Shown piece after piece: positions 8,384 to 17,038 of a DNA stretch of 52,886 nt (its first letter is position 1; every line of letters starts with the position of its first letter). A program made the position numbers and the translations under genes. This DNA comes from Roseobacter sp. (GTDB taxonomy: Bacteria; Pseudomonadota; Alphaproteobacteria; Rhodobacterales; Rhodobacteraceae), in NCBI RefSeq assembly GCF_024639605.1, contig NZ_JAHEHZ010000005.1, forward strand, positions 1-52,886, read 5' to 3'. Under the pieces are notes generated by a model. That model did not search any database. It was not told the origin of the DNA and saw only the letters and a program-made list of their open reading frames with translations.

Positions 8384-9595
8384 ATGCCCATGGCAGAAGC
8401 GCGCAACATGCACGAACAGGAAGTCGAGATCCGGGTTGTTTCCAGCCTGCGCGAAATAACCGCGCAGGACTGGGATGCCTGCGCCTGCCCCGAAGCCGCA
8501 GATGGCGGGCGGCCCGATGATCCCTTCACCACCTACCGTTTTCTGAGCGCGCTTGAGACCAGCGGCTCGGTGGGGGCGGGCACCGGATGGCAGCCGCAGT
8601 ATCTGACCGCCCTCATTGACGGGCAACTGATCGGTGTCGCACCGATGTACGTGAAATCTCACAGCCAGGGCGAATATATTTTCGATCACAACTGGGCGCA
8701 TGCCTATGAGCGCGCTGGCGGGCGCTATTACCCCAAACTGCAGATTGCGGTGCCACATACGCCCGCCACGGGCCGGCGGTTTCTCGTGCGCCCGGATTTT
8801 GAAGAGACCGGCACAGCAGCCCTCGTGCAGGGCGCGGTGCAGCTGGCGCAGAACAACAATATTTCCTCGCTGCATGTGACCTTCTGTACCGGAGGTGAAG
8901 CTGAGCGCGCCGCCGATATGGGCCTGATGCTGCGCAAGACACAGCAGTTTCACTGGGAAAACCACGGTTATGCTGATTTCGACGGGTTTCTGGCCAGCCT
9001 GAGCTCGCGCAAGCGCAAAAACATCCGCAAGGAGCGCGCACAGGCACAGGCCTTCGGCGGCACGATCCGCACCTATACGGGCGATGATCTGCAGCCTGAG
9101 CACTGGGACGCTTTCTGGCGGTTCTATCAGGATACGGGCGCGCGCAAATGGGGAACCCCCTATCTCACGCGGCGGTTTTTCGACATCGCTCAGGAAACGC
9201 TGCGCGATGACATGGCGCTGGTGCTCGCGGAACGCGATGGCGTGCCGGTTGCGGGTGCGTTGAATTTTATCGGTGGTCAGGCGCTGTACGGCCGCTACTG
9301 GGGCTGTACCGAACATCACCCGTGCCTGCATTTCGAGTTGTGCTATTATCAGGCCATCGATATCGCGATTGCGCGCGGACTTGACCGGGTCGAGGCCGGT
9401 GCTCAGGGCGAGCACAAACTGGCGCGCGGGTATCTTCCACGGCCCACCTGGTCGCTGCACTGGGTCGGTGATCCGGGGTTTCAGGACGCCATCGCGCGCT
9501 ATCTTGAAGCGGAACGGGACGCTGTAGACGAAGAGATCAGCGTGCTGACGGAATATGGCCCCTTCCGGCGGGCCAAAGTTGAGGAACAGGAATGA
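8384..9595 (+). CDS. COG3146/DUF482-type GNAT-fold protein
   Basis: This 403-residue protein has features of the COG3146 family, described as peptidoglycan biosynthesis/recognition proteins with a FemAB/GNAT-like double acyltransferase fold. Typical pieces are [31 protein letters not shown], the basic patch [14 protein letters not shown], and the late [12 protein letters not shown]. No substrate has been shown for the family as far as I know, so the enzymatic role is open. It overlaps phhB by ATGA and starts 24 bp after the GDPD gene. Two other in-frame ATGs lie at 8390 and 8408, so the N-terminus is uncertain by a few residues. Confidence 0.82.
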   Translation: MPMAEARNMHEQEVEIRVVSSLREITAQDWDACACPEAADGGRPDDPFTTYRFLSALETSGSVGAGTGWQPQYLTALIDGQLIGVAPMYVKSHSQGEYIFDHNWAHAYERAGGRYYPKLQIAVPHTPATGRRFLVRPDFEETGTAALVQGAVQLAQNNNISSLHVTFCTGGEAERAADMGLMLRKTQQFHWENHGYADFDGFLASLSSRKRKNIRKERAQAQAFGGTIRTYTGDDLQPEHWDAFWRFYQDTGARKWGTPYLTRRFFDIAQETLRDDMALVLAERDGVPVAGALNFIGGQALYGRYWGCTEHHPCLHFELCYYQAIDIAIARGLDRVEAGAQGEHKLARGYLPRPTWSLHWVGDPGFQDAIARYLEAERDAVDEEISVLTEYGPFRRAKVEEQE

Positions 9596-9888
9596 CTGAG
9601 AAACTGAAAGATGATGAGCGCGGCACCCTCCTGGGCCCGCTTCTGGCCACCGAATGGGAAATGGCCGAAGGCCGCGACGCGATCTGCAAAACCTTTGAGT
9701 TCAAAAACTTCGTCGAGGCGTTTGGCTGGATGACTCAGGTCGCGATCTGGGCTGAAAAGATGAACCACCACCCGGAATGGGACAACGTCTATAAAACGGT
9801 CAACGTGGTGCTGACCACACATGACGTGGACGGGCTGAGCGCTCTCGATGTCAAACTCGCCAGTAAAATGAACAGCCTCGCCGGGTAA
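9592..9888 (+). CDS. phhB: Pterin-4a-carbinolamine dehydratase
   Basis: This 98-residue enzyme dehydrates 4a-hydroxytetrahydrobiopterin and so recycles the pterin cofactor of aromatic amino acid hydroxylases. The signature [16 protein letters not shown], with its paired histidines, is intact and is followed by [12 protein letters not shown]. No hydroxylase gene is present in the window, so the link to a hydroxylase is not visible here. It overlaps the preceding gene by ATGA and is 5 bp from the mscS gene. Confidence 0.93.
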   Translation: MTEKLKDDERGTLLGPLLATEWEMAEGRDAICKTFEFKNFVEAFGWMTQVAIWAEKMNHHPEWDNVYKTVNVVLTTHDVDGLSALDVKLASKMNSLAG

Positions 9889-9893
9889 TACCA

Positions 9894-10751
9894 ATGGAAA
9901 ATATGCTTCAGACCGAAATCTGGCAGGGAAAGACCCTCGCCGATCTGCTCACCCTTGATTTTCTGGCCGGTATTGCGGGTTCCGTGCTCGCAGCCATCGG
10001 TATCCTGCTGCTCGGCTGGTTCATATCGGCCTGGCTTCAGCAACGCGTTCGCGCGCTTGGCCGGGCGCATGCACATCTTGATGACATGCTCTTTGATTTC
10101 CTGTCCTCGATCGTCCGGTATGTGGTGCTCGGGTTCACGGCGCTTTTTGTGCTCAACACCTTCGGCGTGCAGACGACCTCGATTATCGCGGTTATCGGTG
10201 CCGCCGGTCTGGCGGTGGGTCTGGCCCTTCAGGGCACTCTGTCAAATATTGCCGCCGGCGTGATGCTGATCCTTTTCCGACCGATCCGCACCGGCGATTT
10301 TGTCGATGTGGGCGGCACCATGGGCACCGTGGTGACGGTAAACCTCAACTTCACCGAACTGGCCGATATCAGCAATGTACAGGTGATCATCCCCAATTCG
10401 CAGGTCTGGGGCAATGTGATCACAAACTATTCGACCAATGACACGCGCCGCGCGGAGTGGACGTTCGGTGTGGGTTACGGGGTTCATCTGGCCGATGCCG
10501 AGCGGATTATTATCGACACGATTATGCGGGATCCGCGGTCAAAAGCAGAGCCTGCGCCATTCATTCAGGTCAACAACCTCGGTGCGAGCTCAGTTGATTT
10601 TCTGGTGCGAGTCTGGGTCGATGCCTCTGAGTATTTCGCCTATCAGGCTGACATGAAACGCGCGGTCAAAGAGGCGCTGGATGCAGGTGGTATCGACATC
10701 CCCTTCCCGACACGCACGATCGTCAGCGTGGATGCCGATGCATCCGACTGA
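9894..10751 (+). CDS. MscS-family small-conductance mechanosensitive channel
   Basis: This 285-residue inner-membrane channel releases solutes on hypo-osmotic shock. Three membrane helices are visible (about 25-48, 67-88 and 93-125). The last is the glycine/alanine-rich pore helix (AVIGAAGLAVGLALQGTLSNIAAGV). The beta domain follows, with FRPIRTGDFVDVGG and VIIPNSQVWG, and then the alpha/beta cytoplasmic domain. The length matches E. coli MscS. It is the last gene of the ridA-like operon. Confidence 0.93.
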   Translation: MENMLQTEIWQGKTLADLLTLDFLAGIAGSVLAAIGILLLGWFISAWLQQRVRALGRAHAHLDDMLFDFLSSIVRYVVLGFTALFVLNTFGVQTTSIIAVIGAAGLAVGLALQGTLSNIAAGVMLILFRPIRTGDFVDVGGTMGTVVTVNLNFTELADISNVQVIIPNSQVWGNVITNYSTNDTRRAEWTFGVGYGVHLADAERIIIDTIMRDPRSKAEPAPFIQVNNLGASSVDFLVRVWVDASEYFAYQADMKRAVKEALDAGGIDIPFPTRTIVSVDADASD

Positions 10752-10770
10752 ACCCCCAGGTCACGAAACA

Positions 10771-10796
10771 GGGCCCGGCACATCAGCACCGGGCCC
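10771..10796 (-). terminator. Hairpin between convergent mscS and peroxiredoxin genes
   Basis: GGGCCCGG and CCGGGCCC form a perfect 8-bp stem with a 10-base loop. On the minus strand it is followed by a weak T-rich run, so it fits best as the terminator of the peroxiredoxin gene. It could also slow plus-strand transcription. Confidence 0.6.
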
Positions 10797-10821
10797 CTGG
10801 TCCTGACCACAAACTTACGGT

Positions 10822-11310
10822 TTACATGTTTTCGAGCAGGCCTTCGCCGGCTGAGACCTCGCACATGCCCGGAGCCTCTTCGGGCTGGAAGAGGGTCACT
10901 TTGCCGTCTTCCACAAGCATCGCGTAGCGTTTGGAACGGTCCACCAGCCCCGCGGGCGGTGCGCTGAACTCCATGCCGAGTGCTTTGGTCATGCTGCTGT
11001 CGGGATCGGCGAGCATGGTGATACCGGCTTTGGCGGCACCGGTGCTCTCGCCCCAGGCTTTCATCACAAACGGATCGTTGACCGAAACGCAGATGATCTC
11101 ATCCACTCCTTTGGCGTCAAACTGATCTTTAGTGCGGACAAAGCTCGGCACATGCGCCGAATGGCAGGTCGGTGTGTAGGCGCCGGGCACGGCGAAGATC
11201 ACGACTTTGCGCCCCTTTGTCTTATCTGCCAGCGAAACCGTCTCCGGTCCTTCGTCGCCCAGCCGGACAAGGGTTGCATCGGGAAGCTGATCGCCCTGAG
11301 AAATCGTCAT
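10822..11310 (-). CDS. Peroxiredoxin, Prx5-type
   Basis: This is a 162-residue thiol peroxidase that reduces hydrogen peroxide and organic hydroperoxides. The peroxidatic cysteine is Cys49 in PGAYTPTCHSAHVP, which is the Prx5/hybrid-peroxiredoxin form of the motif. A second cysteine, Cys149 (near the C-terminus, in GMCEVS), could be the resolving residue. No fused glutaredoxin domain is present. The gene is monocistronic, with its own hairpin downstream. Confidence 0.94.
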   Translation of the reverse strand: MTISQGDQLPDATLVRLGDEGPETVSLADKTKGRKVVIFAVPGAYTPTCHSAHVPSFVRTKDQFDAKGVDEIICVSVNDPFVMKAWGESTGAAKAGITMLADPDSSMTKALGMEFSAPPAGLVDRSKRYAMLVEDGKVTLFQPEEAPGMCEVSAGEGLLENM

Positions 11311-11406
11311 GTGATACGCCTTTCTTGTAATTGCGTTCGTTCTCAGCGTCGATATAGGGTGCGTGCGGGCAGGCGACCAGCAAATTCCATGTCGGAAGGG
11401 GCGTGA

Positions 11407-12615
11407 ATGGGACAGGTAATCGTGATCGGTGCAGGCCAGGCGGGGGCATCCTGTGTGGCGAAACTGCGCAACAGCGGTTTTGAGGGCGACATAACACTCA
11501 TTGGTGATGAACCGGTCCCGCCCTATCAGCGTCCGCCGCTGTCCAAGGCCTATCTGATGGGTGAGATGACGCGCGAGCGTCTCTTTCTGCGCCCGGAAAG
11601 TTTTTATTCGGAACAGGGCATCGCACTGCGCACGGGTGCTCTCGTGGCCGCGATCGACCCCTCGGCGCAGACGGTGTCACTTGGCGACGAAGTGCTGCGC
11701 TACGACGATCTGGTGCTGGCGACCGGGTCAGAGCCGCGCCGGCTGCCGGCTGCCATCGGCGGTGATCTGGGGAACGTGTTTGTGGTGCGGGACCTGTCGG
11801 ATGCCGATGCCATGGCGCCGCATTTCAAGGCCGGTGCAAAGGTGCTGATCATCGGCGGCGGCTACATCGGTCTTGAAGCTGCGGCGGTGGCGGCAAAACT
11901 CGGCCTGAGGGTAACGCTGGTGGAGATGGCTGACAGGATCCTGCAACGCGTTGCGGCCCCGCAGACCAGCGACTATTTCCGCGAACTGCATAACCGCCAC
12001 GGGGTTGAGATCTGCGAAGGGGTGGGTCTCGACCGGTTGCTGGGCGAGGGCAGCGTGTCGGGCGCGCGTCTGACCGACGGCCGTGAGATCGATATTGATT
12101 TTGCGATCGTTGGTGTCGGCATCAGCCCTGCCACAGCCCTGGCAGAGGCGGCTAACCTGGAGACAGACAACGGCATCCGCACGGATGCCTTCGGGCGTAC
12201 CTCAGACCCGCATATCTGGGCGGCGGGGGATTGTGCGTCTTTCCCGTGGCGCAGCGGGCGCATCCGTCTTGAAAGCGTGCCCAATGCCATTGATCAGGCC
12301 GAAGCCGTCGCCGCCAATATCATGGGCGCTGGAGCTGAATATGTGGCAACGCCCTGGTTCTGGTCCGATCAGTACGATGTGAAACTGCAGATCGCCGGGC
12401 TCAATACCGGATATGATACCGTAGTGACCCGGCGCGGCGAGGGGCAGACAGCCTCATTCTGGTATTACCGGGACGGGATGCTTCTGGCTGTTGATGCGAT
12501 GAACGATCCGCGCGCTTATATGATCGGTAAGCGGCTTATTGAGAGCGGTAAAACCGCCGATCCTGCACTGGTCGGTGATCCGGCTGCTGATCTGAAACCG
12601 CTGTTGAAAGCATGA
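11407..12615 (+). CDS. FAD-dependent ferredoxin/rubredoxin reductase-like protein
   Basis: This 402-residue pyridine-nucleotide-disulfide-fold flavoprotein resembles the NADH:ferredoxin reductases of Rieske dioxygenase and P450 systems. It has an FAD-binding GxGxAG at the N-terminus (VIGAGQAGASC), the RPPLSKAYL motif, an NADH-binding site (IIGGGYIGLEAAA) near residue 150, and WAAGDCASFP for the second FAD contact. No partner ferredoxin or oxygenase gene is adjacent, so its electron acceptor is unknown. It overlaps rsmD by ATGA, which suggests co-transcription with that unrelated gene. Confidence 0.88.
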   Translation: MGQVIVIGAGQAGASCVAKLRNSGFEGDITLIGDEPVPPYQRPPLSKAYLMGEMTRERLFLRPESFYSEQGIALRTGALVAAIDPSAQTVSLGDEVLRYDDLVLATGSEPRRLPAAIGGDLGNVFVVRDLSDADAMAPHFKAGAKVLIIGGGYIGLEAAAVAAKLGLRVTLVEMADRILQRVAAPQTSDYFRELHNRHGVEICEGVGLDRLLGEGSVSGARLTDGREIDIDFAIVGVGISPATALAEAANLETDNGIRTDAFGRTSDPHIWAAGDCASFPWRSGRIRLESVPNAIDQAEAVAANIMGAGAEYVATPWFWSDQYDVKLQIAGLNTGYDTVVTRRGEGQTASFWYYRDGMLLAVDAMNDPRAYMIGKRLIESGKTADPALVGDPAADLKPLLKA

Positions 12616-13169
12616 GGATTATTGCGGGCCGGTTCCGCAGTGTCGCTCTGACGAGTGTCGGAAAGGGAGATGCAGGTGCGCATTTGCGTCCAACAACCGA
12701 CCGGGTGCGCGAGAGCCTCTTTAATGTGCTGCACAACCGCGATGTGCTCGTCGGCGCGCAGGTGCTTGATCTGTTCGCCGGCACCGGTGCGCTGGGGCTG
12801 GAGGCGTTGTCGCGGGACGCCGCCCATGTCACCTTTGTCGATGACGGGCGGGTGGCCGGGCGCCTGATCCGTGAGAATATCGCAAAGCTGCGGGTGGCCG
12901 GGGAAACCCGCCTGATCACGCGGGACGCACGCGCGCTGCCGGCCTGTGCCGGCACACCCTGCGATCTGGTGTTTCTGGATCCACCCTATGGCAAGGATCT
13001 TGGTCATCAGGCTCTGGCACAGGCCGGTGCCGCCGGCTGGCTGGCGCAGGACGCCTTTGTCGTCTGGGAAGAAGCGGGGCCCATGCAGGCGCCTGAGGGT
13101 TTTTCGCCGGTTGATCAGCGGAAATACGGCGACAGCTGGATAACACTGCTGTCGAAAAAAGCGAAATGA
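12612..13169 (+). CDS. rsmD: 16S rRNA (guanine-966-N2)-methyltransferase
   Basis: RsmD methylates G966 of 16S rRNA during small-subunit assembly. The 185-residue product starts with MRIIAGRFRS, has the RPTTDRVRESLFN motif, the SAM-binding VLDLFAGTGALGLEALSR, and the catalytic DPPYGKDL. The length is normal for the family. It is the second gene of a short operon. Confidence 0.94.
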   Translation: MRIIAGRFRSVALTSVGKGDAGAHLRPTTDRVRESLFNVLHNRDVLVGAQVLDLFAGTGALGLEALSRDAAHVTFVDDGRVAGRLIRENIAKLRVAGETRLITRDARALPACAGTPCDLVFLDPPYGKDLGHQALAQAGAAGWLAQDAFVVWEEAGPMQAPEGFSPVDQRKYGDSWITLLSKKAK

Positions 13170-13186
13170 TGTGCTAGTCTGCCACC

Positions 13187-13369
13187 ATGTTTGCATCTGT
13201 GTTTTTTCCCGCCTGGACCCTGCCTGAGCGCGACCGGACAGCGCCGGCCAGACAGCCGCGCAAAAGCACGCCGGTGTTCATCGGTGATGCGGTGCAGCCC
13301 CTTGGCAGGGACACGCTGTTGCTGGAAATCATCCGCCGCGATGCGCAGGCGGAGAAAGATCAGTCCTGA
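13187..13369 (+). CDS. Small hypothetical protein
   Basis: This frame encodes 60 residues and starts 17 bp after rsmD. I do not recognise it. The N-terminus (MFASVFFPAW) is hydrophobic, and the middle is basic and proline-rich. The C-terminus (DTLLLEIIRRDAQAEKD) looks helical. The Shine-Dalgarno is weak. Its last 10 bp overlap the end of map on the opposite strand. It may be a real small protein of the rsmD operon, but chance cannot be excluded. Confidence 0.4.
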   Translation: MFASVFFPAWTLPERDRTAPARQPRKSTPVFIGDAVQPLGRDTLLLEIIRRDAQAEKDQS

Positions 13370-14190
13370 GAATACGTCGGATGAAACATGCCGCCGGGCG
13401 AGAGCGTGAAAATCTCCGCCCCCTCAGTCGTGACACCAACTGAATGCTCAAACTGCGCCGACAGTGATTTGTCACGGGTCACAGCCGTCCAGTCATCGGA
13501 CAGTGTCTTGGTCTCCGGGCGGCCCAGATTGACCATCGGCTCAATGGTGAAGAACATGCCCTCTTCGAGAACCGCACCGGTGCCCGGACGGCCGTAGTGC
13601 AGCACATTGGGCGGCGCGTGAAACACCCGCCCCAGACCGTGGCCACAAAAATCGCGCACCACTGACATCCGGTGGCTCTCGACAAAGGACTGGATGGCAT
13701 AACCGATATCGCCGAACGTATTGCCGGGCTTTACCGCATCGATGCCGATCATCAGCGCGTCATGGGTGATCTCGATGAGGCGTTCGGCTTTGCGCGGCAG
13801 CTTGCCGGCGACATACATGCGGCTGGTGTCACCGAACCAGCCATCCACGATCACGGTCACGTCGATGTTGAGAATGTCACCGGGTTTGAGCTTCTTATCG
13901 CCCGGAATGCCGTGACAGACCACGTGATTGACCGAAATACAGCTCGCATGCTGATAGCCTTTGTAGCCGATCGTCGCCGACGTGGCACCCGCGTCACTGA
14001 CCATTTGCGTGATCAGGCGATCAATCTCGCCCGTGGTCTGGCCGACAAACACATGTTGCGCGATATCGTCAAGAATACGCGCCGCCAGCGCGCCTGCCTT
14101 GTGCATGCCCGCGAAATCGCTGCTGTTGTAGATGCGTATGCCATCTTTGGTCTGGCGTCCGCGCAGGTCTTCGTTCACCGGTGTCTCCAT
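13360..14190 (-). CDS. map: Type I methionine aminopeptidase
   Basis: This enzyme removes the initiator methionine from nascent proteins. The 276-residue product contains the dinuclear metal ligands: Asp in NIDVTVIVDGWFGDTSR (two), His in FCGHGLGRVFH, Glu in FTIEPMVN and Glu in AQFEHSVG. The substrate histidine is in YQHASCISVNHVVCHGIPG. The C-terminus runs slightly longer than in E. coli Map. It lies downstream of sfsA on the same strand with a 64-bp gap. Confidence 0.96.
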   Translation of the reverse strand: METPVNEDLRGRQTKDGIRIYNSSDFAGMHKAGALAARILDDIAQHVFVGQTTGEIDRLITQMVSDAGATSATIGYKGYQHASCISVNHVVCHGIPGDKKLKPGDILNIDVTVIVDGWFGDTSRMYVAGKLPRKAERLIEITHDALMIGIDAVKPGNTFGDIGYAIQSFVESHRMSVVRDFCGHGLGRVFHAPPNVLHYGRPGTGAVLEEGMFFTIEPMVNLGRPETKTLSDDWTAVTRDKSLSAQFEHSVGVTTEGAEIFTLSPGGMFHPTYSQD

Positions 14191-14254
14191 CGTACGTCTC
14201 TTGAGCCTTGTTCGTTTATTTTATCGCGCCTGACCGGCAAGGGCCAGAGGCGGT

Positions 14255-14962
14255 TCAGATTTCAATCCGCAGCGGACGGCCGACACGCACGGCTTCGGGC
14301 GAGATATCGGTATCAAAGCACAGGGTTTCAACACCCTGCGACGTGGCCGCGCGCCAGGCTGCGAGATATGCGGGGTCGATATCGCCGGCGAGCCCCATGT
14401 GTGTACAATCGCTGCGCTGCACCAGATAGAGCATCACTGCGCGGTGCCCGGCTGCGGCAACTTCCCCAAGGTCTGCGAGGTGCTTTGCCCCGCGTGCCGT
14501 GACGCTGTCGGGAAATTCGGCGAACCCCCCGGCCCGGCTCAGCGTCACACTTTTGACCTCAACCCAGGCATCGGGCAGGCCCTCCTGGTGCAAGAGGAAA
14601 TCAATCCGGCTCGCGCGGCCGTATTTCACTTCCGCCCGCACCGTCCCGTAAGCTTCCAGCGGCGCGATCTGATGCGCATTCAGTGCCTCTTTCACAGCCC
14701 GGTTCGGAATGCCGGTATCGACACCTGTAAAATGTCCGTTTTCATGATCAACGAGCCGCCAGCCATACTTCAGCTTCTTTTTCGGATCATCGTTGGGCTC
14801 AAGCCAGACCCGGGTGCCCGGGTCCGCAAGACCCGCCATGGAACCCGGATTGGCGCAATGCGCGGTAATCTCCGCACCGCTGTCTTCCAGTACGCAGTCC
14901 GCCAGAAAGCGTTTGTAGCGGCGGGTCAGGCGGGCCGGGATAAGATCAGTTTGAAAGCGCAT
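14255..14962 (-). CDS. sfsA: SfsA family DNA/RNA nuclease-like protein
   Basis: SfsA was first described as a sugar fermentation stimulation protein. The family has a nuclease-like fold with an OB-like N-terminus, but its role remains poorly defined. From the ATG at 14962 the protein has 235 residues and shows the family signatures RYKRFLADC, HCANPGSM, the KYGWRLV strand and the VEVKSVTL active-site region with aspartate and lysine. The frame runs 16 codons further upstream, but relatives begin with M(R)F. It is divergent from the CinA-like gene. Confidence 0.9.
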   Translation of the reverse strand: MRFQTDLIPARLTRRYKRFLADCVLEDSGAEITAHCANPGSMAGLADPGTRVWLEPNDDPKKKLKYGWRLVDHENGHFTGVDTGIPNRAVKEALNAHQIAPLEAYGTVRAEVKYGRASRIDFLLHQEGLPDAWVEVKSVTLSRAGGFAEFPDSVTARGAKHLADLGEVAAAGHRAVMLYLVQRSDCTHMGLAGDIDPAYLAAWRAATSQGVETLCFDTDISPEAVRVGRPLRIEI

Positions 14963-15010
14963 GATGCGGGGTCTATACCCCGGTGAGAGACAGACGCAAG
15001 GAATGTGCAC

Positions 15011-15736
15011 ATGTCAAACCCCACAGCGGCCATGCTGGTGATCGGAGACGAAATCCTGTCAGGACGTACACGCGACGCGAATATGTACTATCTCGCTGGC
15101 GAACTGACTGCGGCAGGCATCGATCTGCGCGAGGTCCGGGTTGTCAGCGACGACAGTGCGGCGATCATTGCCGCGGTACGGGCGCTCGCGGCTGCGTATG
15201 ATCATGTCTTTACCAGCGGTGGCATCGGACCCACCCATGATGACATCACCGCCGACTGCATTGCCGCAGCATTCGGGCGCAGCATCGACGTACGCGAGGA
15301 TGCCCGCAGCCTGCTTGAAGCGCATTACAGAAAATCGGCGCTCGAGCTTAATGCGGCACGCCTGCGCATGGCGCGCATCCCCGAGGGTGCCGGCCTGATC
15401 GATAATCCGGTCTCGGTTGCCCCCGGTTTTACCGTTGAGAACGTGTATGTCATGGCGGGTGTGCCTTCGGTCTTCAAAGCGATGGTGGAGAGCATTCTGC
15501 CTCAGCTGACCGGTGGCGCGCCGCTGATCTCGGAGACGTTGCGGATCAACCGCGGCGAGGGAGATATCGCGGGGCCTCTCGGTGAGATTGCCGCGTCCTA
15601 TCCGCAGCTCAGCATGGGGTCATATCCCTTTCAGCTGAGAGACGGGAAATACGGTGCCAACGTGGTGATCCGTGGCGGGGATAATGCGCTGGTTAACGAG
15701 GCACTGGCAAAGTTGCGGGCGGCTTTTGCGGAATGA
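15011..15736 (+). CDS. CinA N-terminal/MoaB-like molybdopterin-binding domain protein
   Basis: The 241-residue product matches the N-terminal domain of CinA (competence/damage-inducible protein A). It has VIGDEILSGRTRDAN, FTSGGIGPTHDDIT and VYVMAGVPSVFKAM. The C-terminal PncC amidohydrolase domain of full-length CinA is absent, which is the usual state of this stand-alone form in alphaproteobacteria. The biochemical role of the stand-alone form is not clear to me. AAGGA at 14998-15002 sets the start at ATG 15011. It overlaps the following GNAT gene by ATGA and heads a four-gene operon. Confidence 0.87.
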   Translation: MSNPTAAMLVIGDEILSGRTRDANMYYLAGELTAAGIDLREVRVVSDDSAAIIAAVRALAAAYDHVFTSGGIGPTHDDITADCIAAAFGRSIDVREDARSLLEAHYRKSALELNAARLRMARIPEGAGLIDNPVSVAPGFTVENVYVMAGVPSVFKAMVESILPQLTGGAPLISETLRINRGEGDIAGPLGEIAASYPQLSMGSYPFQLRDGKYGANVVIRGGDNALVNEALAKLRAAFAE

Positions 15737-16473
15737 CGCCTGCGCCCTCCCGGCTCTTTGACGCGGTGGAACGAACCTGGCCTGCGGCAGCAACGCACCG
15801 GGCCGGCCCATGGCTCATCCGGGACGGGCAGGGCGGTGGCAAGCGCGTTTCGGCGGCAACGGCCGCGGCACCGGTCACCGAAGCCGATATCGCGCAGGCC
15901 GAAGACGCCATGCGCGCCTTGCATCAGGCGCCGCTGTTCATGATCCGCGCCGGTGACGAGGCGCTGGATGCGTTGCTGGACGCGCGGGGTTATACGATCG
16001 TTGACCCGGTACGGGTCCTGGTGATGCCCGTTGCGGGCCTGACGGACAAACCGGTCCCCCCTGTTACCGCGTTCGCAATCCGGGAGCCGCTGGCGATCAT
16101 GGCGGAAATCTGGGCAGAGGGTGGCATCGGGCCCGCGCGCCTCGACGTAATGGCGCGGGCGGAGAACCGGACCGGCATTCTGGTACGCTGGAACGAGAAA
16201 CCGGCAGGAACGGGCTTTGTCGCCTGTGACGGCGATATCGCGATGGTGCATGCGGTCGAGGTTAAACCCGCGCAGCGCCGCCAGGGGGTGGCAGGCTGGA
16301 TCATGCGCGCGGCGGCCTTCTGGGCGCAGGATCAGGGCGCCCGAACCATGGCCGTCCTCTGCACCGAAGCCAACACCGCAGCAAACGCGCTCTATTCGGC
16401 TCTGGGCTTTGAGAGGGCCGGACATTACCATTACCGCATGACGTCTGCGACAGGAGCAAAAGATTATGGCTGA
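15733..16473 (+). CDS. GNAT family N-acetyltransferase
   Basis: This 246-residue protein has a GNAT domain in its C-terminal half. The acetyl-CoA-binding loop is visible as VEVKPAQRRQGVAGWIM, followed by EANTAANALYSALGFERAG near residue 220. The N-terminal half is divergent and may form a second degenerate GNAT-like fold. The substrate is unknown. It is translationally coupled to both neighbours. Confidence 0.82.
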   Translation: MTPAPSRLFDAVERTWPAAATHRAGPWLIRDGQGGGKRVSAATAAAPVTEADIAQAEDAMRALHQAPLFMIRAGDEALDALLDARGYTIVDPVRVLVMPVAGLTDKPVPPVTAFAIREPLAIMAEIWAEGGIGPARLDVMARAENRTGILVRWNEKPAGTGFVACDGDIAMVHAVEVKPAQRRQGVAGWIMRAAAFWAQDQGARTMAVLCTEANTAANALYSALGFERAGHYHYRMTSATGAKDYG

Positions 16474-17038
16474 CCGTGACCTGCCCACAGCGCTGGACCT
16501 TCCGATGACGGACCCGCTGCCCGCGCCCACGCAGAAGTATTTCGACGTCTGCACGGAAAAGCTGGGCATGATCCCGAATGTGCTGCGCGCCTATGCCTTT
16601 GACATCGATAAGCTCGATGCTTTCACCGGCATGTACAACAATCTGATGCTGGCGCCTTCGGGGCTGAGCAAGCTGGAGCGCGAAATGATTGCAGTGGTCG
16701 TCTCTTCGATCAACAAGTGCTTTTACTGCCTGGTCGCGCATGGCGCGGCTGTGCGGGTTCTTTCGGGCGATCCGAAGCTCGGAGAAGCGCTGGTGATGAA
16801 CTACCGCGTGGCAGATCTTGACGGCCGCCAGCGCGCGATGCTCGATTTTACCGCAAAGATGACCACCGCGAGCGCCACCATAGAAGAGGCTGACCGCCAG
16901 TCCCTGCGCAAGGTGGGTTTCACCGATAACGATATCTGGGACATCGCGAATGTGGCAGGTTTTTTCAACATGACCAACCGGGTTGCGAGTGCCACTGACA
17001 TGCGTCCTAACGACGATTATCACGCGCAGGGCAGATGA
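16466..17038 (+). CDS. AhpD-like peroxidase-related protein (carboxymuconolactone decarboxylase fold)
   Basis: The 190-residue product belongs to the peroxidase-related branch of the CMD/AhpD family. The redox CxxC lies at residues 85-88 (NKCFYCLVAHG), with the following histidine of the charge-relay motif. GFTDNDIWDIANVAGFFN is also typical. A role as a small thiol peroxidase or disulfide reductase is likely, but the substrate is unknown. The start overlaps the GNAT gene by 8 bp, and its end overlaps the OmpA gene by ATGA. Confidence 0.86.
   Translation: MADRDLPTALDLPMTDPLPAPTQKYFDVCTEKLGMIPNVLRAYAFDIDKLDAFTGMYNNLMLAPSGLSKLEREMIAVVVSSINKCFYCLVAHGAAVRVLSGDPKLGEALVMNYRVADLDGRQRAMLDFTAKMTTASATIEEADRQSLRKVGFTDNDIWDIANVAGFFNMTNRVASATDMRPNDDYHAQGR

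Noticed and set aside
8030-9460. 476-codon minus-strand frame
   Set aside because: Antisense to the GDPD and COG3146 genes; no Shine-Dalgarno and no recognisable domain.
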